DNA of 64,000 bases. It comes from Bradyrhizobium agreste (GTDB lineage: Bacteria; Pseudomonadota; Alphaproteobacteria; Rhizobiales; Xanthobacteraceae). Positions 35,456-44,696 of this stretch are shown in pieces (the stretch's first letter is position 1; every line of letters starts with the position of its first letter). The stretch is taken from NCBI RefSeq assembly GCF_016031625.1, contig NZ_JACCHP010000023.1, forward strand, positions 34,631 through 98,630, given 5' to 3'. A program made the position numbers and the translations under genes. The notes beneath the pieces were generated by a model. The model was given only the letters and a program-made list of their open reading frames with translations, was not told the origin of the DNA and made no database searches.

Positions 35456-36925
35456 ATGGCATTCAGTTTCCAGGATATGGTCGAGGAGGCGCGGCTGTCG
35501 GCGCGTGCGCTGATCGACTATGGCGAGCACTTCTTCAATCCGACGGTGCGGCTTGGTGTCACCGGCCTGTCGCGCGCCGGTAAGACCGTATTCATCACTG
35601 CGCTGATCCATGGGCTGACGCGCGGCGGCCGGTTTCCGGTGTTCGAGGCCTATGCCTCGGGCCGGATCGCGCGGGCGCACCTGGCGCCGCAGCCGGACGA
35701 TGCGGTGCCGCGCTTTGCCTATGAGAACCATCTGCGCGCGCTGATCGAGGAACGGCGCTGGCCGAACTCGACCGTGGATATCAGCGAGCTCAGGCTCGTG
35801 ATCGACTACCAGCGGCCGAACGGCGCCGACCGCACGCTGACGCTCGACATCGTCGACTATCCCGGCGAATGGCTGCTGGACCTGCCGCTGCTCCACAAGA
35901 GCTACGAGCAATGGTCGGCGGAGAGCCTGGCGCTGTCGCGCGAGGCGGCGCGCGCGCATCTCGCGACCGAGTGGCACGCCCATCTTGCAACGCTCAAGCC
36001 CGAAGCGCGCGAGGACGAGCAGGCGACGCTGACGGCCGCGAAGCTCTTCACCGATTATTTGCGCGCCTGCCGCGACGAGCGCTTTGCGATGAGCCTGCTG
36101 CCGCCCGGCCGCTTCCTGATGCCCGGCAATCTCGCCGATACGCCGGCGCTGACCTTTGCGCCGCTCGACGTGCCCCCTGGCGGGCAGCCGGTCGAGGGAT
36201 CGCTGTGGGCGATGATGGTGCGGCGCTTCGAGGCCTACAAGGACGTCGTGGTGCGGCCGTTCTTCCGCGATCATTTTGCGCGGCTCGATCGTCAGATCGT
36301 GCTGGCCGATGCGCTCTCCGCGTTCAACTCCGGCCCCGAGGCGCTGCACGATCTCGAGGCCGCGCTCGCTGGCATTCTCGACTGCTTCAACATCGGCCGC
36401 AGCACGATCCTCTCCAGCCTGTTCCGGCCGCGCATCGACCGCATCCTGTTCGCCGCGACCAAGGCGGATCATCTGCATCATTCCAGCCACGACCGGCTCG
36501 AGGCGGTGCTGCGCCGCGCCGTCTCGCGCGCGGTTGCGCGCGCGGAAGACACCGGCGCGGCGATCGACGTCGTGGCGCTGGCCGCCGTGCGCGCCACGCG
36601 CGAAGCGCAGGTGGCGCATGGCCGCGACAGATTGCCGTCGATCCTGGGAACACCCGCCGCGGGCGAAAGCGCCGGGGGCGAGTTCTTCGACGGCAACACC
36701 GAGGTTGCGACCTTTCCGGGCGATCTGCCGCTCGATCCCGAACCGCTGTTCAATGGGACGGATGCATTCCGCGGGCTGGCGAAGGAGGCGGCCGGGAACA
36801 GCGATTTCCGCTTCCTGCGTTTCCGCCCGCCGAAGCTCGAGCGCGAGGGTGCCGACGAGCCGGCGCTGCCACACATCCGCCTCGACCGTGCCTTGCAGTT
36901 CCTGATCGGAGACAAGCTCGCATGA
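35456..36925 (+). CDS. ycjX: YcjX-family P-loop protein
   Basis: A 489-residue cytosolic protein of the YcjX/DUF463 family. The P-loop GLSRAGKT is at residues 37-44, and DIVDYPGEWLLDLPLL provides the switch-like DxxG region of this atypical NTPase. FNSGPEALHDLEAALAGIL and LFAATKADHLHH (base-specificity-like TKAD) are also present. The start MAFSFQDMVEEARLS is used; an upstream start adds only a short basic tail. It overlaps the next gene by an ATGA. In enterics the ycjX-ycjF pair belongs to the phage-shock neighbourhood; its role is in membrane stress. Confidence 0.9.
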   Translation: MAFSFQDMVEEARLSARALIDYGEHFFNPTVRLGVTGLSRAGKTVFITALIHGLTRGGRFPVFEAYASGRIARAHLAPQPDDAVPRFAYENHLRALIEERRWPNSTVDISELRLVIDYQRPNGADRTLTLDIVDYPGEWLLDLPLLHKSYEQWSAESLALSREAARAHLATEWHAHLATLKPEAREDEQATLTAAKLFTDYLRACRDERFAMSLLPPGRFLMPGNLADTPALTFAPLDVPPGGQPVEGSLWAMMVRRFEAYKDVVVRPFFRDHFARLDRQIVLADALSAFNSGPEALHDLEAALAGILDCFNIGRSTILSSLFRPRIDRILFAATKADHLHHSSHDRLEAVLRRAVSRAVARAEDTGAAIDVVALAAVRATREAQVAHGRDRLPSILGTPAAGESAGGEFFDGNTEVATFPGDLPLDPEPLFNGTDAFRGLAKEAAGNSDFRFLRFRPPKLEREGADEPALPHIRLDRALQFLIGDKLA

Positions 36926-37950
36926 ACGACCGATCGAAGCCCCGACGGCCGGCGACGTTCCGGCTCGACGATCCCGGCGTCGTCGTCGCCGAGGCCGACG
37001 AGACCGGCCGTCTCGGTCGCGCCACCATCCAGATCACGCCGGAGCCCGACACGGCGATGCTGCCGGTGCCGGTGCAAGCTGCAGTCCCGGCGCGGCGCGG
37101 CTTTCCCTGGGGCACGCTGTTCTGGTCGGGGCTCGCGGGATTGACCCTGCTCGGCACCGGGCTCGGCGTCGTCCATCTGGTCGAGGATCTGTTCGCGCGC
37201 AGCGAGACGCTCGGCTCTGTCGGACTTGGCTTCGCCGCCGTCACCACGCTGGCGCTCGCGGTGGTGATCGGTCGCGAGGCGTTCGGGCTGGCGCGTCTGG
37301 CGACGATCGAGAAGCTGCACCAGCGCGCAGCGGCCGTGCTGGCCAGCGACGACCGCAAGGAGAGCCGGGTCATCGTCCAGGACCTGCTCAAGATCGCGCA
37401 CCAGAACCCGCAGCTGGCGCGCGCCCGTGCGACGCTGGAGAGCCATGCCGGCGAGATCATCGACGGCGCCGACATGATCCGCCTCGCCGAGCGCGAGCTG
37501 ATGTCGCCGCTGGATGCCGAGGCGCGGCGGCTGGTGTCCTCAGCCGCGCAGAAGGTCTCGATCGTCACCGCGGTGAGCCCGCGCGCCGCCATCGACGTGC
37601 TGTTCGTGTTCGTCGCCGCGCTGCGCCTGATCCGCCAGCTCGCTTATCTCTATGGCGGCCGTCCCGGCGCGCTCGGCATGATCCGCCTGCTCCGCCACGT
37701 CATCGCCCATCTCGCCATCACAGGTGGCATGGCCGCGAGCGACAGCCTGGTGCAGCAGATGCTCGGCCACGGCATCGCGGCGAAGCTGTCGCAGCGCCTG
37801 GGTGAAGGCGTGCTGAACGGGCTCTTGACGGCGCGGCTGGGATTGGCCGCGATCAATGTGACGCGGCCGCTGCCGTTCGCGGCCTTGCCGCCGCCGAAGC
37901 TGTCGGATCTTGCGACGGATCTGCTGCGGAAGAAGGACGGAGACGAGTAG
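36922..37950 (+). CDS. ycjF: YcjF-family (TIGR01620/DUF697) membrane protein
   Basis: A 342-residue inner-membrane protein overlapping ycjX by four bases. Residues 1-60 are polar; two membrane helices lie near 65-125 (GTLFWSGLAGLTLLGTGLG and GFAAVTTLALAVVIG). The C-terminal DUF697 region contains SPRAAIDVLFVFVAALRLI and LGHGIAAKLSQRLGEGVLNG, the family hallmark. The tight coupling with ycjX supports a functional pair. A repeat follows 78 bases downstream. Confidence 0.88.
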   Translation: MNDRSKPRRPATFRLDDPGVVVAEADETGRLGRATIQITPEPDTAMLPVPVQAAVPARRGFPWGTLFWSGLAGLTLLGTGLGVVHLVEDLFARSETLGSVGLGFAAVTTLALAVVIGREAFGLARLATIEKLHQRAAAVLASDDRKESRVIVQDLLKIAHQNPQLARARATLESHAGEIIDGADMIRLAERELMSPLDAEARRLVSSAAQKVSIVTAVSPRAAIDVLFVFVAALRLIRQLAYLYGGRPGALGMIRLLRHVIAHLAITGGMAASDSLVQQMLGHGIAAKLSQRLGEGVLNGLLTARLGLAAINVTRPLPFAALPPPKLSDLATDLLRKKDGDE

Positions 37951-38028
37951 CTCGCTCCGGTACCCCCGTCGGCAGGATCAGGGCTCTCGCATATGAAATG
38001 TGGCTAGGGGCACCAGCTGCCTCCAAAG

Positions 38029-38114
38029 CGTCATGGCCGGGCTTGTCCCGGCCATCCACGCCTTTCCACGCAGCACAAAGAACGTGGATGCCCGGGACAA
38101 GCCCGGGCATGACG
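38029..38114. repeat. Palindromic dispersed repeat (same family as 3442)
   Basis: Ends CGTCATGGCCGGGCTTGTCC and GGACAAGCCCGGGCATGACG are inverted around CATCCACG/CGTGGATG arms and a short centre. It lies between convergent genes. Confidence 0.85.
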
Positions 38115-38161
38115 ACCTCTACTAACTGCCGTCAGGGACTCTGCAGGGGAGGTAAGCCCCC

Positions 38162-38977
38162 TCACTCCTTCAGATCGTTCGCCCGCTTCACCCAGGCGCG
38201 CACGTCCTTGAGGACGGCGGGAAGCACGGCCTTGACCTCGGCCACGGTCATGCCCGCCTTGATGCGGGGATCGTACAGCAGGTTGAGGATGTACTGGTCG
38301 TAGACGTCGAAATAGCCCATCGAGACGTTGTCGTTGAACATGGTCCAGGGCACGCTCGTGGTGTCGTTGATCGGCCCGAGCGATTGCAGCAGCTCCTCAT
38401 AGGCGCAGTCCAGGAAGGTGAAATCGCCGTTGTCGACGGTGAGGATGACGTCGGAATGCTCGATCTCGAAATTGTCGTTCTTGCGGAAGCCGGACAGGCA
38501 TTGCGGATCGAGCGAGGAGCGGATCTCGCGCGCCTTGTCCACGCCGTAGAAGCTCGAGATGGTGCGGAAGAGATCGCGGTCGCGCACCATTTTGACGCGC
38601 ACGTTCGCCGCTTCGTTGGTGTCGATCATGGCGATGTCGAGATGCTGCACGCGCTTGCCGATGTCGGCCACGACCTTGGCGAGCTGTTTCTTGCGATCCT
38701 CGCGGTCGCTCTCGGCGTAGACGCGCACCGGCCCCTCGAACTTGCGGATGCGGTCGACGCGCCCGGCAAGATGGTATTCGGCGCCGAATGCCGTCTTCAG
38801 GAAGCCTTCGATGATCTCGGCGTCGGTGAAGCTCTTCTTCTCGGCGCGCTGGCGCGAGGAGATCGCGGGCAACTCGCCGGCCGCAGCCATGGTAGCGGTG
38901 TCAGTCGCACAGGTGAGCGTCACGAGCGTCAGCAGGGCGAAGCGAAGGCCGGGCGAGGGCGGGACAGATGCGCTCAT
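38162..38977 (-). CDS. Exported DUF2927-like protein
   Basis: A 271-residue protein starting MSASVPPSPGLRFALL, with an AGGA site 4-8 bases upstream, and a signal peptide to about residue 33. The mature part has TDAEIIEGFLKTAFGAEYHL, RKFEGPVRVYAESD and a C-terminal DQYILNLLYDPRIKAGMTVAEV region that I associate with DUF2927 family proteins. Cys residues at CLSG and DCAYEE could form a disulfide. It is probably periplasmic. Function unknown. Confidence 0.75.
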   Translation of the reverse strand: MSASVPPSPGLRFALLTLVTLTCATDTATMAAAGELPAISSRQRAEKKSFTDAEIIEGFLKTAFGAEYHLAGRVDRIRKFEGPVRVYAESDREDRKKQLAKVVADIGKRVQHLDIAMIDTNEAANVRVKMVRDRDLFRTISSFYGVDKAREIRSSLDPQCLSGFRKNDNFEIEHSDVILTVDNGDFTFLDCAYEELLQSLGPINDTTSVPWTMFNDNVSMGYFDVYDQYILNLLYDPRIKAGMTVAEVKAVLPAVLKDVRAWVKRANDLKE

Positions 38978-39068
38978 TGTCCTGCGACGCTGCCGCATTC
39001 GCGCCCCGCGCACAAGCCCGCAAATTCACGCGCCCTGCGGGTTTTCTCCGGTCGTCGGGCTCTCCTCC

Positions 39069-39240
39069 ACCTCTCCCGCCTGCGCGAGAGGTCGCCATAG
39101 GCGGCCCGTGGCCGCCGTTCTTAAAACGCCGATGCTTTGCATCGGCTATGGCGGTGGGTGAGGGTTGTTTCTTCTGGGGGATTGCCCCGGTGCGGAGAGA
39201 CCCTCTCCCCAACCCTCTCCCGCAGGCGGGCGAGGGAGCG
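39069..39240. repeat. Dispersed repeat, CTCTCCCGC family
   Basis: Outer arms ACCTCTCCCGCCTGCGCGAG and CCCTCTCCCGCAGGCGGGCG flank a centre with GATGCTTTGCATC and GGTGGGTGAGGG. It is a diverged member of the family at 11752 and 24455. Confidence 0.75.
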
Positions 39241-39267
39241 CACCTCGTGCGGGGGGACGATTGCGCT

Positions 39268-39843
39268 TCAGTTGTTCAGCACCACCACCGTGGTGCCGAC
39301 CGAGACGCGGTTGTAGAGGTCGGTGACGTCGTCGTTGGTCATGCGGAAGCAGCCCGAGGACACGGCCTGACCGATGGTCTCCGGCTCGTTGGAGCCGTGG
39401 ATGCGGTACAGCGTCGAGCCGAGATACATGGCGCGGGCGCCGAGCGGATTCTCGATGCCGCCCTTCATGTGGCGCGGCAGGTCCGGCCGGCGCGCCAGCA
39501 TCTGCGAGGGCGGCGTCCAGTCCGGCCATTCCTTCTTCGCGGTGATCTTGTGCACCCCGCCCCAGCGGAAGCCGTCGCGGCCCACGCCGATGCCGTAGCG
39601 CAGCGCCTGCCCGTTGCCGAGCACCAGATAGAGCCGCCGCTCGGCGGTGTTCACCACGACCGTGCCGGGGGCGTAACTGCCGTTATACATGACGGTGGTG
39701 CGGGGAATCGGGCTCACACTGCTGCCGAGATAGCCGGTGGAACTGGTGCCCGTGAAGTCTATCATCCCCGCCGCGGATGCGTCGGCGGCGCCAGCCAGCA
39801 ACAGCGCCATTGCGGCCATCGGTGCGGCAAAAAACCGGATCAT
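39268..39843 (-). CDS. L,D-transpeptidase (YkuD domain)
   Basis: A 191-residue exported protein starting MIRFFAAPMAAMALLLAG, with GGGGGAGA just upstream; an in-frame earlier start is rejected. A signal peptide covers residues 1-25. The YkuD domain runs from about 60 to the end, with H149-G-S-N and SSGCFRM holding the catalytic Cys165. It should cross-link peptidoglycan by 3-3 bonds or attach a lipoprotein or outer-membrane protein to it. Size is typical of the compact alphaproteobacterial ErfK/YbiS-like enzymes. Confidence 0.93.
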   Translation of the reverse strand: MIRFFAAPMAAMALLLAGAADASAAGMIDFTGTSSTGYLGSSVSPIPRTTVMYNGSYAPGTVVVNTAERRLYLVLGNGQALRYGIGVGRDGFRWGGVHKITAKKEWPDWTPPSQMLARRPDLPRHMKGGIENPLGARAMYLGSTLYRIHGSNEPETIGQAVSSGCFRMTNDDVTDLYNRVSVGTTVVVLNN

Positions 39844-40104
39844 TGTCTCCCCCAGAAAAATCGATTCAACCAGAGCCAGAGGCCATATTTGCGCGCTTTC
39901 CGCAAGCCACGGGCCCGTGAGGGTCGCATCGTTGACGACTGACGTTACCAAATCGCAACTGCGACAATTCGCTGGAAAGCGTTAGCCAAATCCGCGCGTC
40001 GTCACGCGGGGCAGGGCCGCAATGCCCGCTATTGCTTTGACGGGCCGCGCGAACAATGATTGATCGAGCGGATCACTAAAAGGACAGTTGCGGGAGCAGA
40101 CAGA

Positions 40105-41652
40105 ATGAACGGTGCGGAAAGCCTGGTGCGGACGATGGTCAAGGGCGGGGTGGACGTCTGCTTCACCAACCCCGGCACTTCCGAGATGCATTTCGTCGCG
40201 GCGCTCGACCGTGTCCCCGGCATGCGCTGCGTGCTCGGCCTGTTCGAAGGCGTGGTGACGGGCGCGGCCGACGGTTATTTCCGCATGAAGGGCACGCCGG
40301 CCTCGACCCTGCTGCATCTCGGGCCCGGCCTCGCCAACGGCCTTGCCAATCTGCACAATGCCAAGAAGGCCAATTCCGGCATCGTCAACATCGTCGGCCA
40401 GCACGCGGTCTACCACATCGGCTACAACGCCCCCCTGACCTCCGACATCGAGGGCCTCGCCCGGCCAATGTCGTCCTGGGTCCGCACCTCCCCGGATGCC
40501 AAATCGGTCGCCGCCGACGGCGCCGCCGCGATTGCCGCCGCCAAAAGCGCGCCGCCGCAGATCGCGACCCTGATCCTGCCCGCCGACACCGCCTGGAACG
40601 AGGCCGACGGCATCGCCGAGGTCCCAGTCGAGCAGCAGCGCGCCAGCTACTCGCCCCAGGCGGTGGAGCAGGCCGCAAGAATCCTCCATGGCGATGGCGA
40701 AGGCACGCTGCTCCTGATGACCGGCAGCGCACTGAGCGAGCAGGGTCTGGCGCTGGCCGAGCGCATCGCCGGCAAGACCGGCTGCACGGTGATGGGCCCG
40801 ACCTTCCGTCCGAAGATGGCGCGCGGCCGCGGCCGTTTCTCGATCGACCGCATCCATTACGTGATCGAGAACGCGCTGCCGATGCTGGCAAAATTCCGTC
40901 ACATCGTGCTGGTCGAGGCCGACGATCCCGTGGCGTTCTTCGCCTATCCGAACAAGCCGAGCATGCTCAAGCCGCAAGGCTGCGAGGTGCATCGCATGAC
41001 CTCGTGGGGCGAGAATTCGGTCGCCGCGCTCGAGGCGCTCGCCGGCGCCGTGAAGGCCAGCGCCAAGGACGTCAAGCCGCAGGCTTTGCAGGAGCTGGTC
41101 AAGCCGACCGGCGCGCTCACCTTCGCCTCGATCGCGCAGGCCATTGCCTGTGCGATCCCCGAGAACGCGATCATGGTCGACGAATCCCTCACCACCGGTC
41201 GCGGCTTCTTCCCGCCGACCGCGGCGGCCGCCCCGCACGACTGGCTGCAGAACATGGGCGGCTCGATCGGCTTCTCGACGCCGCTGTCGATCGGTGCCGC
41301 GATCGCCTGCCCGGACCGCAAGGTGATCACCATGGTCGGCGACGGCAGCGCCATGTACACGATCCAATCGCTGTGGACCCAGGCGCGCGAGAACCTCGAC
41401 ATCGTCACCATCGTGTTCGCCAACCGCATCTACCAGATCCTGCGCGGCGAGTTCGACAATGTCGGCGCCGGCGAGCCCGGCCAGCGCGCCAACGACATGC
41501 TCCGCCTCGATCGGCCGACGCTCGACTTCGTGGCGCTGGCCAAGGGCATGGGCGTGCCCGGCCGCGCCGTCACCAATGCCGACGAGTTCAACAAGGCACT
41601 GGCAGAGGCCGTCGCCGAGCCCGGCCCGCGGCTGATCGAAGTTCAGATGTAG
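40105..41652 (+). CDS. ThDP-dependent acetolactate-synthase-like enzyme
   Basis: A 515-residue thiamine-diphosphate enzyme starting MNGAESLVRTMVKGGVDVCF, with CGGGAG 9 bases upstream. CFTNPGTSEMHF and FEGVVTGAADGYFRM (activating Glu) lie in the N-terminal domain, and GDGSAMYTIQSLWTQAREN is the C-terminal cofactor motif. It resembles acetolactate synthase large subunits annotated in rhizobia but lacks an adjacent regulatory subunit, and NPGTSE instead of the usual acetolactate-synthase start suggests a decarboxylase or lyase. The true substrate is unknown. Confidence 0.82.
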   Translation: MNGAESLVRTMVKGGVDVCFTNPGTSEMHFVAALDRVPGMRCVLGLFEGVVTGAADGYFRMKGTPASTLLHLGPGLANGLANLHNAKKANSGIVNIVGQHAVYHIGYNAPLTSDIEGLARPMSSWVRTSPDAKSVAADGAAAIAAAKSAPPQIATLILPADTAWNEADGIAEVPVEQQRASYSPQAVEQAARILHGDGEGTLLLMTGSALSEQGLALAERIAGKTGCTVMGPTFRPKMARGRGRFSIDRIHYVIENALPMLAKFRHIVLVEADDPVAFFAYPNKPSMLKPQGCEVHRMTSWGENSVAALEALAGAVKASAKDVKPQALQELVKPTGALTFASIAQAIACAIPENAIMVDESLTTGRGFFPPTAAAAPHDWLQNMGGSIGFSTPLSIGAAIACPDRKVITMVGDGSAMYTIQSLWTQARENLDIVTIVFANRIYQILRGEFDNVGAGEPGQRANDMLRLDRPTLDFVALAKGMGVPGRAVTNADEFNKALAEAVAEPGPRLIEVQM

Positions 41653-41690
41653 GGCGCCAACAGACAGAGCGCCGTGAGCCCGGAGGCACG

Positions 41691-42212
41691 ATGCAGACCG
41701 AGCTGAACAAGGTGATCGCGGCGCTCCGGGACTTCTATGCCCACGAGGATTTCCTGTTCGAGAAGGATGTCGGCGAGCGGGCGGTCACGCACCGCTTCGC
41801 CGTGCATCTGGAAAAGCAGTTCTCGGGCTGGTCGGTCGATTGCAATTACGACCGGCTCGGCGAGCGCACGCTGCATCTGCCGCACGGCACCATCATCTCG
41901 ACCGACGACCATCTCGGCAAGTCGATCTATCCGGATGTCGTCGTGCATCAGCGCGAGATCCCGAACAATCTGCTCGCCGTGGAAATCCGCAAGGCGAGCA
42001 ATCACACGCCGCTCGATCACGATCAGCACAAGCTGCGCGCGCTGACCGACGTCCATGTCTGGTTTCCCTATTGGATCGGCCTGCTGCTGGTGCTGGACAG
42101 GCATTCCGTGACGACGTCGGAAGTCTATGTCTCTGGCCTCGTCGACGAGGCGCTGTCGCGCTGGTTCGCGACGCGGCTGGAGGAGACCGGACTTGGAGCT
42201 CGCGCAGTGTGA
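41691..42212 (+). CDS. Protein of unknown function, possible nuclease-like fold
   Basis: A 173-residue soluble protein starting MQTELNKVIAALRDFYAHED, with CGGAGG 5 bases upstream, 38 bases after the ThDP enzyme. The central block SIYPDVVVHQREIPNNLLAV followed by EIRKAS recalls the PD-(D/E)xK order (an acidic residue in one strand and E-x-R/K in the next), and NYDRLGER and HKLRALTD are conserved-looking. This fold assignment is tentative. No signal peptide or membrane helix is visible. Confidence 0.7.
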   Translation: MQTELNKVIAALRDFYAHEDFLFEKDVGERAVTHRFAVHLEKQFSGWSVDCNYDRLGERTLHLPHGTIISTDDHLGKSIYPDVVVHQREIPNNLLAVEIRKASNHTPLDHDQHKLRALTDVHVWFPYWIGLLLVLDRHSVTTSEVYVSGLVDEALSRWFATRLEETGLGARAV

Positions 42213-42321
42213 TCCCCACCACAGTTCCGGCGCGGGATCGGACCTAGTGTCGACAGACTTGCACGCATCGATGCCGGAGGCCTACGCTGGCCCATTCGGA
42301 TCAGGCATTTTGGAGGTTCTG

Positions 42322-42660
42322 ATGCAGAAATCATATTTCCTGGCTGCGACGGCAGCGCTGGTGCTCATGATGCAATCGCCGCTCGCGCTGGCGCAGGGCG
42401 CTCCAGCCGCTGGCGGAACCGCTGCGCCTGCCGCGACAAGCACTGCGCCGGCTGCGACGACGACAGCGCCGAGCGCGACCACCGACACGTCCAGCCAGCC
42501 CGCTGACGGCAAGAAGAGCGCGTCGAAGAAGCCGGCGAAGAAGAGGATGACCCGGCAGCAGGAGATCGATCATTCGATCGACACCGGTACCGTGCCGGCG
42601 CGCTACCGCAGCTCGGTGCCCAAGCGGTACCAGCAGTACATCCCGTTCGATAAACAGTGA
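42322..42660 (+). CDS. Small exported Ala/Thr-rich protein
   Basis: A 112-residue protein starting MQKSYFLAATAALVLMMQ, with TGGAGG 7 bases upstream. A signal peptide ends at about ALAQ (residue 25). An Ala/Thr/Pro linker and a Lys-rich patch follow (KKSASKKPAKKRMTRQQE), then the C-terminal TGTVPARYRSSVPKRYQQYI. It is probably periplasmic and binds an acidic partner such as the cell envelope or nucleic acid; this is inferred from composition. Family unknown. Confidence 0.75.
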   Translation: MQKSYFLAATAALVLMMQSPLALAQGAPAAGGTAAPAATSTAPAATTTAPSATTDTSSQPADGKKSASKKPAKKRMTRQQEIDHSIDTGTVPARYRSSVPKRYQQYIPFDKQ

Positions 42661-42720
42661 TCGCAAGGCGGCGCGACGTGACTATACGTGGTGCCGCCGA
42701 TCGTTTGGGCGGGGGGAACG

Positions 42721-43206
42721 ATGAGTGACGAGGTGAAGGATGCCGGCCTTGTGGCCATGATCAGCAGCATCCTGGGCGGCAACAAGCGCGCAGACCCTGT
42801 TGCACCGCCGCCGCTTGCCGAGGTTCCGCCGATGGTGCCGGCGGATCCCGTGGAGCCGGCCGCGACGTCCGGGTCCGATGCGGCCGCGGCCAAAGCCGAG
42901 AACGCGCCCGACGCCGCAGCGGCGGTCGCCAAGCCGGCCGAGCCGCCCGCGCAAATCGCAACCACGCGGGACGGCAAGCGCCTGCTGCCGGCAGAGGCGA
43001 TCGCCGATCTCGTGCTCGGCGAGCTGCGCAAGCTGGACAACTTCCCGAGCTCCGGCGTCTCGGTCACGGTCTATGGTTACCGGCACTGGAACGCGATGCT
43101 CACCTTCGCGCCGTTCTCGACCAGTTTCCAGAACGCAACCCGGTTCCGTCAGGCCGTGCCGGACCTCGTCTTCAAGCTCCGCCGTTTCGTCGAACTTGAG
43201 ATATAG
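42721..43206 (+). CDS. Protein of unknown function
   Basis: A 161-residue protein starting MSDEVKDAGLVAMISS, with GGGGGGAA just upstream. A Pro/Ala-rich linker from about residue 25 to 85 joins a short N-terminal region to a C-terminal domain (ADLVLGELRKLDNFPSSGVS to the end) with VTVYGYRHWNAMLTF. No motif recognised. It lies upstream of a GreA/GreB-type gene with a 57-base gap. Confidence 0.7.
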   Translation: MSDEVKDAGLVAMISSILGGNKRADPVAPPPLAEVPPMVPADPVEPAATSGSDAAAAKAENAPDAAAAVAKPAEPPAQIATTRDGKRLLPAEAIADLVLGELRKLDNFPSSGVSVTVYGYRHWNAMLTFAPFSTSFQNATRFRQAVPDLVFKLRRFVELEI

Positions 43207-43263
43207 TCTCGCTCGTCGGCGCCACACGGCGTCGCCAACGAAGCAGTTCGACAGGATCTTCAA

Positions 43264-43746
43264 TTGAGCGTCGCCTTCACCAAAGAAGAGAGCGCCGAAA
43301 CCGCGTCCGAGACGCTGTTGCCGGACCGCCCGATCTCGCCGCATCCGAATCTCGTGACGGAAGCAGGTTTCAAGGCGTTGCAGACGCAGCTTGCCGAGGC
43401 GCGTGCGGCCTACGACGCCGCGCAAGCCATCGAGGACGTCAACGAGAAGCGCCGACAGTCGGCTGTGCCCCTGCGCGATCTCCGCTATCTCACCGAACGC
43501 CTGCGCACGGCGCAGGTGATGCCCGATCCTGTCGCGACCGACGTGGTTGCCTTCGGCAGCACCGTGAGCTTCAGCCGCGCCGACGGCCGGGTACAGACCT
43601 ACCGCATCGTCGGCGAGGATGAAGCCGATCCCAAGGCCGGCTCGATCTCATTCGTCGCGCCGGTTGCGCGGTCGCTGATGGGAAAAGCGGTCGGCGACGT
43701 CGTCGGCTCGGGCGCGCAGGAGATCGAGATTCTGTCGATCGCGTAG
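43264..43746 (+). CDS. GreA/GreB-family transcript cleavage factor
   Basis: A 160-residue protein read from a TTG, which gives the conserved rhizobial start MSVAFTKEESAE, with AGGA 9 bases upstream. The N-terminal coiled coil keeps the acidic tip residues (EDVNEK) that reach into RNA polymerase, and LRYLTERL closes it. The C-terminal FKBP-like domain runs from about 95 (GSTVSFSRADGRVQTYRIVG) to the end with GKAVGDVVG. The order matches GreA/GreB, so it should rescue backtracked polymerase. Alphaproteobacteria often carry extra copies; which one this is cannot be told. Confidence 0.85.
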   Translation: MSVAFTKEESAETASETLLPDRPISPHPNLVTEAGFKALQTQLAEARAAYDAAQAIEDVNEKRRQSAVPLRDLRYLTERLRTAQVMPDPVATDVVAFGSTVSFSRADGRVQTYRIVGEDEADPKAGSISFVAPVARSLMGKAVGDVVGSGAQEIEILSIA

Positions 43747-43867
43747 GCACGCAAGCTGAGGGCTGCGTGGCAAAGAGCGCCCTCGACAGCATCAAGCCCA
43801 TTGGCCTAAAGCATGATCCGGAACAGCGCGAGGCCGTCGTCTCCGCCAAACAAAGCTTGATGATTGG

Positions 43868-44542
43868 ATGAGACGGTTTTTGTCGGGAGCGTTGCCGTTC
43901 TACGCGCTGGCTGGCCTCGCCATGTGCATGTACCTCGTTCTCTACAGGACGAGCCTGTTCGACCTGAATGCCATCGTCCATGGTGCGGCCGGGTCGGCAT
44001 GGTTTCCGGCCTTCATGTTCGTCTGCGTGCTGGTGGAAGCGGTCTTCCCGTATTTCGGCTATTTTCCCGGCACCGCCCTCATCCTGATGTCCGTGGCGCT
44101 GAACCCGAAGGCCGTGGATGGCTCGGTCTTCGCCGCGGCGTGGCTCGCCATCATCCTGGGTGCCGTTCTCAGCTATGGACAGGCGCGTTTCTTCAGGCCG
44201 TTTCTGCAGCGGGTGGCCTCGAATGCGGCGCTGCGCCGATGCGAGTCCCTGTTCGACGCCTATGGCCGCTATGCGCGCATTGCCCTGTTCGTTCATCCCA
44301 ACGCCTGCGCGATGTATTTCACGGCGCTCGGACTGCTCGGCCGCAGCCTGACGCGCGAGCTCGCTTATCTCTGCGTGGGTGCCGCGGCCGCGGTCGGCAT
44401 TCTGTTCGTCATCGTGACCAGGCTGGTGTCGTCCATCGGCCCCACCGACGACGGCGAGTTGCAGGTGCTGCTGGCAGCCGCGCTGGTCGCCATGGGGACT
44501 CTGATCGGTCTCTACACGGCCTGGCGGCCGAAGGCCGCCTGA
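43868..44542 (+). CDS. DedA/VTT-like membrane protein
   Basis: A 224-residue polytopic membrane protein starting MRRFLSGALPFYALAGLAM. Five or six helices are visible. EAVFPYFGYFPGTALILMS recalls the re-entrant E..P.PG.. motif of the DedA/VTT fold, and RFFRPFLQRVASN and GRYARIALFVHPNAC the following conserved region. The family transports or flips lipids such as undecaprenyl phosphate. A match to VTT proteins is plausible but not certain. Confidence 0.6.
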   Translation: MRRFLSGALPFYALAGLAMCMYLVLYRTSLFDLNAIVHGAAGSAWFPAFMFVCVLVEAVFPYFGYFPGTALILMSVALNPKAVDGSVFAAAWLAIILGAVLSYGQARFFRPFLQRVASNAALRRCESLFDAYGRYARIALFVHPNACAMYFTALGLLGRSLTRELAYLCVGAAAAVGILFVIVTRLVSSIGPTDDGELQVLLAAALVAMGTLIGLYTAWRPKAA

Positions 44543-44549
44543 AGCTTGC

Positions 44550-44580
44550 TCCGTCATTGCGAGGCTGCAATGACGACGGC
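44550..44580. repeat. Short palindromic repeat
   Basis: CTCCGTCATTGCGAGGCTGC followed by AATGACGACG is a minimal relative of the element at 4256-4336. Confidence 0.6.
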
Positions 44581-44696
44581 CCTACCTCCGTCCAGCCGTG
44601 GCAGCGTACTGGTCATCTCGATGTCGCGTCAGCGTCATAGCCGTTGGTTAACGGAGCATTCGTGCCAGTACCAAGCCAAAAGCCAGGGAGCAAAGC

